Assembly (NCBI GenBank): GCA_018398765.1
Contig: JAHBMJ010001447.1
Location: 1 to 31,000, forward strand
Direction: 5' to 3'
Source: Chromera velia
Lineage: Eukaryota > Sar > Chromeraceae
DNA length: 31,000 bases
Below are positions 1-10,290 of the stretch, one piece after another. Below the pieces are notes generated by a model, which was not told where the DNA came from, ran no database searches, and saw nothing but the letters and a program-made list of their open reading frames with translations. The translations under genes were made by a program, and so were the position numbers. The stretch's first letter is position 1, and each line of letters starts with the position of its first letter.

Positions 1-329
1 CTCTTTCCTTAGCCGGTCCTGTGCGTTCGGATCTTTGAATTTTCGGCGGATCGCCCCCTCAAAGTCGTCCCACCCTGCGAGACTTTTCGGTCGCCTGCCT
101 GACCGCCATTGTACTGCTGCTGCTGATGCTGCTGTTGCTGCTCAAGGGCCTGGTTCCTTGCGTGGAGAGCTTCATTCTGTGCTAAGAGCTGGTCTATCTG
201 CTCTTGCTGCCTCTGCTGGGTCTGGAATAACTGCTAGGCCCAGTTCTCCTGGAACTCTGCCCTAAGATCCGACTGTGAGCTGAGTGGGGGATGATACAGT
301 TCAGGGCTCCCCCTGAGGCGGAGGAAAGA
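1..329 (-). pseudogene. LTR-retrotransposon gag fragment, frameshifted
   Basis: Read on the minus strand, the last 95 or so bases before the left edge encode a typical retrotransposon Gag core: a Trp-Asp-Asp-Phe start, then an Ile/Phe pattern leading to [14 protein letters not shown], the W..F...I...F.DP.....R signature of Retrotrans_gag (Ty3/gypsy and related). Just upstream, in a different frame, lies a Gln-rich heptad-like stretch (about 90-230, e.g. [20 protein letters not shown]), the coiled coil usually found at a Gag N-terminus. The two parts need a frame change, and an in-frame TAG interrupts the upstream part near 235, so this copy is dead or the assembly has an indel. The rest of the element lies left of the window. 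Gag identity is good; the superfamily is uncertain. Confidence 0.6.
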
Positions 330-343
330 GGCTCTTGCTACCA
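330..343 (-). other. possible retrotransposon primer-binding site
   Basis: On the minus strand this reads TGGTAGCAAGAGCC, which resembles a primer-binding site complementary to the 3' end of an initiator Met tRNA (TGGTAGCAGAGC-type, with one extra A). It lies just upstream of the gag-like frame, where a PBS belongs. The neighbouring sequence does not end in the expected CA of an LTR, and no second LTR is in the window, so this is tentative. Confidence 0.3.
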
Positions 344-1834
344 CGTAAGAAAAAGTCTAGTGTCTGTGGAGCGCTACAGACCTAAACTTAGTATGACTGG
401 TTACTGCATAAGAACTGTCAGTTTGGGAGTCTTGTAATACCAAAGCTATCAGTCAGGATAGTTACACAGACAAAACGGGCATGCACGTGAGTGGAATTAA
501 TTCTGATATTAATTCTAATACAGATACAACATTAGGGGCGCGCCCATAGAACGACATAGGCATGGACGGACTTGAATGCAAGCTTAGTACTCAACTTAGT
601 GCATGACTGGAAAGACGCTTTCAGGATAATCTTACTCTTTGACTTAATTCATTACAGCATGATTAGCTTGGGCGATCAACTCCGGCTAGAGCGAACAACT
701 ATATATCGCAATGTAACGGTTTCAATCATATGTTAATTAGAGGTTGTGGGGAGAATATGTTTAAAATATAAGTGGATTTATTATTTTTGAAGTGACCGAT
801 CGACCAAGCTTATAAAAAATAAGATATAAATTTATAATTCAATCTAGCTTTGCTAATTGAGGACGTACGAAGCCAATTACTTTAAAGTAATACTCTATGC
901 TCTATTTACTTCTATTCTAGCCTGCTTAATCCAGTGTCGTCTTCAAAAACGAATCTTTGCCAACTCCACAAAAAAATATACAATACTTTTGTCGCCCAAG
1001 GTAGTATAGTAAACCACACTTTAGGAGTAATCTTTGAAGAAAAGCGTTCACTTACACTAACCATGACATTTACATAATTTACATATAACAAAGTTAAATA
1101 TATGGTGCTTTTGGGTGTTTTTAAATGTTTTTTAACATCCGTAAGTCTCTTATCCTTATCGTTTTACTCAAACTCTGACACCATACACTGAGTTATCAAG
1201 CCTGGCGCCTGGAACATAACTTAGCCCACAAGACCGAACAGTTAATTAAGATTTCCTCTTACTTCTGAAACTCAGGCTCGTCACTCTGCGTGAGTAGGTG
1301 GCAGTTCCGTACACGTCAGTAGTCCGCAATTTTTCTCCATCTGTATCGCTGCTGCCCATATATAATTTTTGAATGCGTCAAAATGCATGTACCAATATAC
1401 GTACGTGCATGCGTGCATGCATATATATATATATATATATATATACGTACATATACATATATTTCTTTCTTTCGGTTTCTCGATATGCAAACACGCTCAA
1501 AAGAAGGAACTGGACCTCCAGTATACAAGTTCTCCACCACCTACAAGTCTGTTGCCCGCCAAGTGCAGTCCTGTAGAGAAGAACCGCCACATCAGATGGA
1601 TCAAAAGCCAAGGAAGGACCAAACGAAAGTGATTGAAAGTCCGTCTCGAGAAAAGCACGTACTTCGATTGTAGAGGGATTGAGAGGGTAGTGCCCATCGT
1701 CACAGTACTCACACGTGTAGACCAGTGTGACTTCCCTCAAACGAAGCATCGGGAACAAAGCTGACGCGCTGCTTGACGGCGCGAATACCTTTCAAGGCCC
1801 CACCGCTGTCAAGTAGAGAAAGGCCTTAGCAGAG
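344..1834. other. AT-rich spacer, no gene recognised
   Basis: Bases 344-1280 are AT-rich with no convincing reading frame; part could be the LTR of the gag-bearing element, but no matching partner is present. A (TA)n run with TGCATGC-type flanks lies at about 1405-1462. From about 1480 to 1760 the composition becomes coding-like, but frames on both strands are short and unrecognised. A TAG lies in frame 15 bases upstream of the ATG at 1835. This stretch probably includes the promoter and 5' UTR of the gene starting there. Confidence 0.4.
1405..1462. repeat. (TA)n microsatellite with TGCATG flanks
   Basis: GCATGCGTGCATGC is followed by about a dozen TA dinucleotides and then CGTACATATACATATAT. 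The short ORFs that cross it (IYIYIYI-type peptides) are products of the repeat. Confidence 0.85.
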
Positions 1835-2630
1835 ATGGATAGGGCCATTCCGACCTCCAGCAAGATCTGCAGCAGAAGATGGAACGACTACGTCCAAAGA
1901 CTCCATCAGGACGCCCTCCAGTCTGCACGATCACGAACAGACACATCCTCTCCTCGGGGGTACAACTCAAGGCACATGCTGGTGAATGCCAAGAAGCAGC
2001 AGATCGCAGGAGAGAGATATGCAGAGATTGACTACCAAAACAAGTCAGCAGCTTCGGAGTCAGGTCTAATTCCACCCGTTTTCGTCTATGCTCTTCCTCT
2101 CTTTTCTTGATCGCCGCGTCTTTTTTCTGCATGTCCCACTCGTGGTGTCCCCTTCCAAGTCGGTTTCCCCAGTCTGTGCAACCTCAGTCTGAATTCATTT
2201 CTTCAGAGAGCATGCATGCGACCTCTTCGCCCACCTGTGCGTGCACCATACAGCGAGCCTCACTCGTTTTCATCCAAAGTTGTGCTTCTGGACTAAATGA
2301 CTCCGTCATGCAAGGGCCTCAGATCTTCACCTGCAGTCTTGTCTTCCTCTGCCGGAATCTGCCCTGCATGCAGTCATGCGCATTTCATATGCTCTCTTAC
2401 AAGTCTCCCCCCTTACTACGGAGTGCCTGCGTGTCTGCTGCTTCACCACTCCTCTTTTCGTTCTGCACCCCTCACACGTTCGGAATTGCTCCCCGGTAGT
2501 CTGACTCCCCGGCTGATCTTCTGCCTCTCTCCCCCCATTGTCAATTTGCTGCGCGCGTTCTTCTGCACTCGAAACCTTTGTCACTAGGAGTACCCCCTTT
2601 TTAAACCTATGTTCGCCCGATTCCGCGCGC

Positions 2631-2680
<50 letters not shown>

Positions 2681-2768
2681 GGATGTGTGTGTGTCTTTGT
2701 GAGAGTGTGTTCGTGTGAAAGAGAGAGTGAGTGTGTGTGAGCGCGCGCGCGCGCGTGTGTGTGTCTGC

Positions 2769-2844
<76 letters not shown>

Positions 2845-5547
2845 GTGTGTGTGAGAGAGAGAGAGAGTAATACATCTAGTTTGAGTTGACAGGCATCGTC
2901 CCTCTGCTTCTTTTTCATTCTTCTTTCCCCTTCTTGCTTTCATCTCCTGGTATGTCCCTGAAGCTTATTCAACTCACTCTGCCAAACACCGGATTGTTTC
3001 CTCACCCAATCTCATGACCTTGAAAAGCGTACCCTTGTTCAGTTATCCTTGTCTCAGACTTTCTTTCTTTTCGCCCTCTATCTATCCATCCATCCATCCA
3101 TCCATCCATCTATCTACGAAAGCCCGATCACTGTTCTCCCTTCCATGCAGGATTCTGCTCTCCAGGATTTATGACACGATGAGGAAGCCGGGTCTGTCCC
3201 TCGAGGCCCCCTTCAGGGGAGTCTACACTCTCCATGAGCCCCATCAGAAGAGAGTCAGGAGCAGGATTTACGCAGAGAACCTCAGACTCATGAGGAGCCT
3301 TTACAGTGCAAAGCCGTCTCTCAATCACTCAGAATGGGCCAGGCACAGTGAACGGGCACACCAGTATTATTTGAACAAATGCGAATTCGAGGATGTCCTC
3401 TACACACCCAGACCCAGGACTAACGCCTCAGCACCAACAGCGAGAACCGGAGCCTCGTTCCGCAGGAGAAAGAACAGACAACCTCGAACGGCAGGCATGA
3501 GTGCAACCCACACGTCAGTAACTGCATCTCTGTATGCACTTGTGCAAGTCTATGTCGGCTTGCCTGTGTGTCACCGGGTCTATTCGTTGGACTTTCTCTC
3601 TCTGTGATATCGTTGTTTTCCTGTCTGCCGCCGCCCCTGCCTGCCTGCCCTCCCATCTGCCTGTCTTTGCATTAAGCGGTTTTTCTGTCCTTCTTGCATT
3701 TGTCATTTTCTGCGACATTTTTACCCGTCAAAGGTTGGATTCTCCCATTCTTTTCCACCCAGAATGCCTCCCCCCCTTCCCCGCACCTGCAGAGAAGGGT
3801 TCACCTCGGGGATGGAGAACTCGAACCTTGCCGACTACAACTTCGGGAAGGGGAAGCCGAACAGAAGCGGGGTGAGGGCGCCTGGTGCCAGGCCTGTTCC
3901 TTTCCTTCCTCGCGTGCGTCTGCTCTGGAAGGGGGAGGAAGAAATCGATGGAGACAAATTTGCACTGGGTAAGTGGACAAGCTAGGAGGGGATGAGGATA
4001 CTGATGGATTTCCTTTTTCGTCGATGTCTGTTGTGCTTACTGAAAAACCAGCGCCCCACTCGATCCACTCTGCCGCCTTAAACCCTGCTGGGGGTATTTC
4101 TCCTAGTTGCCTTCATGACCCTAGTTGCCTTCGAAAAAGGATTCCTGTTCTCCCCACTTGATTGTACCCCTCAGAATTCGTCACCGACACCGCCACTTCG
4201 CTTCTTGAAATTGTCGCCTCCCCTCTCGGAAAGGCAGGCGTTCCTGCAAGGAAAGAGGAGTCGACAGAGGAGGAGTCAGGGGAGACGGGAGAGACCAGTG
4301 AGAGGACAGAAGAGAACCAAAGCGAAGAAATGACCCTGGGAGCAATTGCGGCCATGGGAGAGGGCGCAGAAGGAAAGTTGGTTCTCCATTTGAATGCAGA
4401 GCAACACGCTGCCATCTCACAGGTCCGCAAGAATGAAATGATAATTTATCTCAAATGAATGTGTGCGATGATTGTGCATCGAGGCTCCGAGCTTCCAGTA
4501 TGTTCTTCAACCCGTAGAGAGGAAATTTCGGCTGTTTGCTCCTACAACTTTCATCTCTTTCTCGCATTGTCAAACTAGAAGGAGGATTTCTCATTGATGA
4601 AAACAAAGAGAGGGAGGACCGGCGAGTTTCTTTTTTTTTTTTGTGCTGAAGCGTTTCGCCAGGACACTGACTGACTGACTGACTGACTGACTGAGTGACT
4701 GACTGACTGAGTGACTGACTGGCTGACTGACTGACTCACTGACTCACTGACTCACTGACTCACTGACTCACTGACTCACTGACTGACGGATGCATTCTAC
4801 GCACTCGTGAGGGAGTCTCTTCTTCTCGTCCCCATCTCCGCCATATTTCATGAAAGCCTGCAGGGATTTGTCTTCAATTTCCCTTCTCTCTCTTTCCGTG
4901 CACGTTCTTTTCTTCCCTTCTGGGGCTCCCTCCCCCAACTTGACGGGGAACGTCCGCCCACGTGGTGAGTGAATGAATGAATGCAGGCCTACCGAGGCGA
5001 CTATGCAGCCGCAGTGAGTGCTCTGTACTTCACGAAGGGCCCCGGAGGGAAGCCCCGTCTGGCCATCAGGCTCCCATCTGCCGGCATCCTGAACAAGGGT
5101 GAGGAGGGGGGAGGGGAGAAAGGAGCGGGGGAGGAAGAGAAAAAGGAGGGAGAAGGAGACGGGCCGGGAGAAGCAGAGGGAGAGGACACATCAGGGCAGG
5201 GAGAGGAGACCTCAGGCGAGGCAGGAGAAGGAGATGTGGATGCAGACGGAGACGGCATCCCCGACACTCCACGTGGGGAGACGGCAGACGAGGGGGATAG
5301 AGGGGACCAGGGGGGCGCCGCCTCTCCCAGTTTGCTTTTTGAGCCCGCCTGTGCCTCCCCTGCCTCCTCCCTTGCATTGGGAGGGAACGACAGGGGAGAG
5401 GGAGAAGAGCAGGAAGCGACGTTGGGAGATGAGTGGCTTGAGGAGAGGGCAGAGGACTTCGTGAATGACGTCAAGTTGGCAGTCCTCACAAGCATCCAGG
5501 CAGACTCAAACCAGGAAAGGGGAGATGAGGCAGAGGAGGAGGAGTAG
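1835..5547 (+). CDS. CFAP97/KIAA1430 (Hemingway)-family ciliary protein, five exons
   Basis: Exons in my model are 1835-2043, 3151-3513, 3793-3968, 4175-4422 and 4987-5547 (phases 2, 2, 1, 0), giving 518 aa. A family-typical block spans residues 53-145: basic KKQQIAGERYAEIDYQNK joined across the first intron to ILLSRIYDTMRK, then a helix with RIYAENLRLMRSL and the SLNHSEW motif (Trp132). This matches the CFAP97 domain pattern (Y.eId..NklLl.ri..Im, then EN..ll..i....p....W). CFAP97 proteins are small axoneme- or sperm-tail-associated proteins needed for normal cilia; no enzymatic role is known. Residues 192-370 hold further conserved-looking sequence (RVRLLWKGEEEIDGDKFALE, then AYRGDYAAAVSALYFTKG) that I do not recognise, and about 370-500 is Glu/Gly-rich. 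The ATG at 1835 is chosen because TAG lies in frame 15 bases upstream. The family call is fairly firm; the tail and exact start are less so. Confidence 0.72.
2624..2868. repeat. compound microsatellite in intron 1 of the CFAP97-like gene
   Basis: About 245 bases of successive simple repeats: (CG)n, (TG)n, GA-rich and TG-rich stretches, (CG)n again, (TG)n, (CT)n, (GTCT)n and a GA run. They lie inside the 1107-bp intron 2044-3150. The Arg/Glu- and Thr/His-rich minus-strand ORFs here are artefacts of the repeat. Confidence 0.9.
3080..3118. repeat. (ATCC)n microsatellite
   Basis: Six or so ATCC units flanked by ATCT units, close to the 3' end of intron 1 of the CFAP97-like gene; the acceptor follows at 3150. 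Confidence 0.85.
4664..4789. repeat. (GACT)n grading into (GACTCACT)n, intron 4
   Basis: A GACT tandem array with occasional GAGT variants changes at about 4735 into a regular 8-base unit, GACTCACT. It lies within intron 4423-4986 of the CFAP97-like gene. The order of variants suggests expansion by slippage and a later higher-order expansion. Confidence 0.88.
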
Positions 5548-6259
5548 AATGAAAATGATAAAGCGAGAAAGAAGAGAGAACTGCCAGGCGTGCAGAGGGC
5601 AGTTGATTTTCAGGAGATGTGTTTGTTCTTGGGGTCAGAAGGGAAGGGAGAGGAGGGGGGAGAATCCAACAGAGAAACCAAAGCATCTGTGGGGTGATCT
5701 GAAGAAGCTTGCAAATGGGCGTCTTCCAGAGAACGTGGGGGAAGTAGGGGGGGCGGGAAGGGGTCTGTCTGGAACAGGAAGCTGTGGGAGAACTTTGAGA
5801 GAGAGAGAATGGTACCATGAAGGGAAATGTAGATCGACGACTGCATTGATGTGTAGGTTGGTGGGTGGGTGGGTGGGTGGGTGGCTCCGGCCAGTTGTTG
5901 TGGCAGCTGTCATCCCCCACATCTTCCGGCCCACTGTCTCGATCGCTCCAGTATTTTATGCGCTCCTCGCTGTGTCAAGATAAGAAAGAGAGAAGGTGAT
6001 TTTCGCAGACGGACTCACAGATAGGCAAACGAAGAGACCAGACTTTTTCAAAAAGAAAGGAAATCGTCGATGTACGTATCGGGTAGAAGAGAGGGGGGGG
6101 AAAGGGATCTGTTTCTCCCTCTCGCATCTGAACAGAGGTCTCGATGCTCCTGATATGAACCTTGTCTGTGCTCGAAGGAGAAAACACCTAAGCGCCGCTC
6201 ATTTGAAGAACCAGAAGGGGGCGCTGGCGGAAGTTAGAAACCAGCAGGCTGCTTTCCTC

Positions 6260-6291
<32 letters not shown>

Positions 6292-6511
6292 AACGAAGCC
6301 AGTAAGATTCCCCTCTTGCTGACAACAGAAAGAAAACGGCGGGTGGAGATGATGAGCACTGTGGGAGCAGGACTGCCTCTGGGATCTCGTATGAGTGCAA
6401 CGGCAGGGAGTCCGTCTGTATGGATGCTCGCTTATCGTCCAGCTCGAACTTGCAGCTTGACGCGCGCACTTTGAAGACCCAATTCATGGCATTTGTCACA
6501 CATCCACCGAT

Positions 6512-6548
<37 letters not shown>

Positions 6549-7220
6549 GGTACATGAAGAAAGAGGGCAGAAGCGAGGGAATTACTACTAAAGAACAGGG
6601 GTGCAGCCTGGGTGCCACGTAAGTTTTGGCCAACCTACCCATGTGCAGAGTTGTGGAACGGATTGGCAACGAAACACAGTCGGAAGCCAGGGCCTGTATT
6701 CAATAATTCCTGGTATTGACACTTGTTTTCAATTGAAATATTCACTGGCAGTGAGACCTGTACGAGATTCATTGTATGCCTAGTTGTATGTTATGATCTT
6801 AATATTGCATGGATAAATTGACACTGCATGGTTTTTGTATTTTTTTCTTTATGCCAGTGTTCTATTATACATATATATATATATATATATATGTATGTCA
6901 CGGTATATCTTCATCAAACTTCATGTATGATGTATATGTAACTATCCATGTATCAATAACATAATTATATACTATACATAATTCAATATTGTAGCCTGAG
7001 CAGTGAGCATATATAAACATTAAGAGGCCTAATAAGAGCCACCACATTATACTACAGTGTTGTTTTGTTAGACAGCTTGTTCTGTACAGTCTTAATTGAT
7101 GCTATTCAACTAAGATAAATAACGTTGTTTCGTTTCTTTTCAATTAATACATGTCTGCCCATGTCTATTATACCGTCAGCTGGATCGCTGAGTCACTTTT
7201 TCACATATGTCAGACCAGAT
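5548..7220. other. spacer and probable 3' UTR with microsatellites
   Basis: No gene recognised. The first few hundred bases are probably the 3' UTR of the CFAP97-like gene. Simple repeats seen: (GGTG)n at about 5857-5884, (TTTC)n at about 6257-6291, (CA)n at about 6512-6543 and (TA)n at about 6870-6891. From about 6700 the sequence becomes AT-rich, with a composition unlike the gene-bearing parts, which marks the start of the repeat-rich block. Confidence 0.5.
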
Positions 7221-7423
7221 GTCGGATCCAGGGTTGCTTTTCTTGTCGGTAACAGGTGTAGTCTACCGGCAATTGCCAGTAACCGGTAATGGCCTCAGTC
7301 TACCTTCCTTTTACCAACAAAAAAAAATAATAAAAATTATAAGGTCAAAAAAAAATTTCGCCTGTGGCGCCAACCTTCAAAAACATGTTTTTAAGTGTTT
7401 ATTGACATTTGAAAAAGCCTATT

Positions 7424-7461
<38 letters not shown>

Positions 7462-8105
7462 TTACTATAATTTTAATTATTTTAACTGCTTCGATCACCC
7501 CTATATGAAAGTGACATAAAGTTCTAACAGCTCTGTCTAATAGCTACTCCCTTTTCCTTAAATTGACTCTGTTCCATCTCCTACTGTTCTGCTTCTTTGT
7601 ATCAGGCCTTGAGCCATTGTTTGAGAGCGATCAAAGTAAGGGACGAGTAACGACTTAGCAGTAATTAGCGTAGTTGGCTCCTAAGGCATACTCATCCAGA
7701 GTTCACACCTTACAGAAGTTAATACTGTTCACAACAACATGAAGAGACTTCGTCTTGCTTGTGTCTTTATTCTATTCGATCCATCTGTATTTGTATTCTC
7801 ATCTGTATCAATACAATTAATAATACAGATCCTAGGACCTAGAATCGACCGGTATGCATCACTTAACCTAGTGACTCTCTTACACCTTGCATACTGCCAG
7901 TTACAACTGGACGGTAAAAGTATAGCAAAAGCACTTTTTTGGACTGTGCCACCTATCATTGATTGATTGACCTATAACGGAGTGTGAGTGACTATTATTT
8001 TTCTGCCAAGTCTTTTCCGACTGCCAGTAAACTCTGCTAGTAATTACTGGTTACCGGTAATGAAGCTTGTCTACCGCCGAAAAAATCGGCAACCCTGGTC
8101 GGATC
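7221..8105. mobile_element. non-autonomous hAT-like DNA transposon (MITE) with 8-bp target-site duplication
   Basis: The element itself is 7229-8097 (869 bp). It begins CAGGGTTGC and ends GCAACCCTG, perfect 9-bp terminal inverted repeats. Inside these, the ends share looser inverted motifs (GGTAGAC/GTCTACC, ATTACCGGT). It is flanked on both sides by the identical octamer GTCGGATC (7221-7228 and 8098-8105), a target-site duplication of the length made by hAT transposases. The CAGGG start is also hAT-typical. The interior is AT-rich, has a (TA)n run at about 7429-7455 and encodes no transposase, so it would have depended on a transposase made elsewhere. The intact TSD suggests a fairly recent insertion. 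Superfamily assignment rests on TSD length and termini only. Confidence 0.78.
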
Positions 8106-8577
8106 ACCAGGGTTGGTAGGCATATGTAGAGAAATGCAGGTGCCAGCGCCTTGACCAATTAATAGAAACCAACAGCTGTTTATGACCTAATTTATTTCAG
8201 AGAGAAAGTTTGGTTCCAGCTCATCTAGTATAAAAACTCAGTCTATGGCAGCAGATCTTGAGCCTGTTTTGGCTTATACTCAGTACAGGTCTTTCTAGGA
8301 CAATTTTTTCTCTTCTTATTGGATCTATTATTTTTCGTTAAACTTTCTTACATTTAAAATGGGGTCCTTTTACAAATTATAAGGAACAAATTCAAACAAC
8401 AGATTCAAAGAAGAGTGGGAAAGCACTGGCAAATTATAATAAATAAGCTTATGTTTGAGGCTGTACGCTTCTCACATTTAAGAAAAATAAAATTCAGCTA
8501 GAAATCTAATCAGTTAAAAAAAAAAAATTAACGTTCATATCCAGCCCCTCAAAGTTAGCGGCACTGTTAGCCTCGGT
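8106..8577. other. AT-rich spacer between two DNA-transposon remnants
   Basis: No ORF or RNA gene recognised. A second CCAGGGTTGG motif just outside the hAT-like element (about 8108) resembles the element end but has no matching partner downstream. Confidence 0.4.
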
Positions 8578-8849
8578 TACCCTGTAGGTAGCTAGGATTT
8601 TACAGGATTTTAGCCCAGGATTTTAGCGGATTTTATGGGATTTTAGCCAGGATTTTAGTGGATTTTACGGGATTTTGCCCAAGATTCTGCTGGACTATTG
8701 TTAGCCAGGTTTTTAGCCATACAAAAATATAATTCAGCAGAATCCTGGCTAAAATCCCGTAAAATTCACTGAAATCCTGGCTAAAATCCCATAAAATCTG
8801 GTAAAATCCTGTGGTATTTTATGGGATTTTATTTACTACCTGCAGGGTA
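8578..8849. mobile_element. foldback (hairpin) element with about 115-bp arms
   Basis: Arms 8578-8692 and 8735-8849 are near-perfect reverse complements around a loop of about 42 bases. Each arm contains several imperfect copies of a GGATTTTAGCC-type unit. The ends read TACCCTGYAGGTAG inward from both sides. A TAGCCT hexamer occurs near the left end (about 8569) and directly after the right end, a possible but uncertain target duplication. It encodes nothing. This fits a foldback MITE; single-stranded DNA or RNA from it would form a long hairpin. Confidence 0.75.
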
Positions 8850-10290
8850 GCCTAGTGCCTAGCTAGTTCAGACTAAGCACTAGGCTTAGCATACCACCAG
8901 TGGTCCACCACCAGTCTTTTAAGCTAGCTTTTAAGTTTTGACTAAGAATTAATATGACGTTTTTCAGTTAAATTCTAGGTTAAATTCTTGCTTCTTTTGA
9001 ATCATGCAGTGTCCAGCCGCGATTTTGTACTTAAAGACTTGATTGGACTTGCAAGTGTTAGAGCAAATCAAGGTAAACGAATCATCTAGTTTTCTATCCG
9101 GCTCTTTGATAAAATTGTTTCAATGGTGTAGACTGTCGGACAACGCCCTTAACCTTTTACACCGATGAATAGGCTCAGGAGTAGAGCCAAGGAAAAGGGG
9201 GGGAATTTTCGATTGTTGGCAATTTAGAAAGAAGAGAGAAGACAAAGCATAAGAAGCAAGTCTTAGAAAGAGATGAAGCCTAGGATAAAACAGGTCGAAG
9301 CGGTTTGGGCAAGTTGCAAAAGGGTTTCTCAGTCTAAGGAAGAGAAAAATAGTAGAAGAGAGCCTATGAGACAAGGTAAATTGAATCAATCAGGTCTTTG
9401 GCTTTCCTTCTTTGATTTTCTTTTGCACTCTTGCCTACTCCTTTTCTTGATATCCTAATGTGTGACTGAATACTCGAAGTGATTGTCGAGCTCAATGTAG
9501 AAGCAGCTGCAAAGGATGAAAAAAAGGCCAAAGGACGTGCTGCGTATAGTTGGACTGGAAGAGAAAGAGGGCAGAGATAAGCAGGGTCCCAAAGAGAAGA
9601 GTGACTGATGAAAGAAATAGTTCACAGAAAGCCAATTGTCCCGATTTGTATGAGGACGTCGTTCTGCTTTCTTCTTACATTTTCATCCTCTTCTTTCGTT
9701 CGATTGTCTGTCACTCTGTTTGCCAGCGTCTGTGCACCCGTCTGTCTGTGAGCCACCCGGTCTGTCTGCCCGCTGATTCCTTCTTCCGTATTTACTTTTT
9801 TGCTTCTTTCTCTCCACCCCTCCCCCCGCTTCCCCCCCCCTTCGTTTTCTGAAACAATTAAGCAATTGAGTCGACGGGAATGTATCGATCGGACCAACAC
9901 GTACAGCTAGGCGACTTTTGAAAGTTTGTCCAAGGATTCGATGTATTTCAAAGTTCTGAACATGGTCTTTATTGCCACTCCCCCTCCCTGAACAGAAACC
10001 GTAAAAGGACAGATCCATCATCCGTCGATCCCTGCATTTTCCTTCTGTGAGTGAGTCGATCAACGCTGCATACAGACAGTGACTGAATAGAGTCGATCAG
10101 CTGTACGACGTAGAGATGCGTAGAGACAGAATGATAAGCGACAGAAAAGCGGACAGATAGAGGATTCTTGGTGGAAGCGATCTTTCCCGTCTTTCTGTTC
10201 TTTTCTTTATCTGTCTACTTGTCAATCCTTTCCCTCTTCTCTCTCTCCGTACCAGGCTGAAAAGAATCTAGCAGCCAGAATCGAAAAGAA
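8850..10290. other. spacer, probable 3' UTR of the minus-strand receptor-like gene at its right end
   Basis: A small inverted repeat (GCCTAGTGC ... GCACTAGGC) lies at about 8850-8885, beside the foldback element. The rest contains only short frames of biased composition that I do not consider genes. The last several hundred bases before 10290 are a plausible 3' UTR of the gene ending at 10291. Confidence 0.4.

Noticed and set aside
1378..1758. Minus-strand 126-aa ORF containing CEYCDDGHYP
   Set aside because: Its Cys spacing does not match a zinc knuckle and its end is the (TA)n repeat; no splice partners or family recognised.
2327..2943. Long minus-strand ORFs rich in TQTH/RE/DRQTD
   Set aside because: They translate the compound microsatellite in an intron; no stop codons arise because of the repeat, not selection.
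5001..5495. Minus-strand 164-aa Ser/Pro-rich ORF
   Set aside because: It is antisense to the Glu/Gly-rich last exon of the CFAP97-like gene; the plus frame joins in phase to upstream exons and ends in a natural C-terminus.
7739..7966. 75-aa plus and 76-aa minus ORFs inside the hAT-like element
   Set aside because: They are short, overlap on opposite strands, and lack the DDE or zinc-finger features of a transposase.
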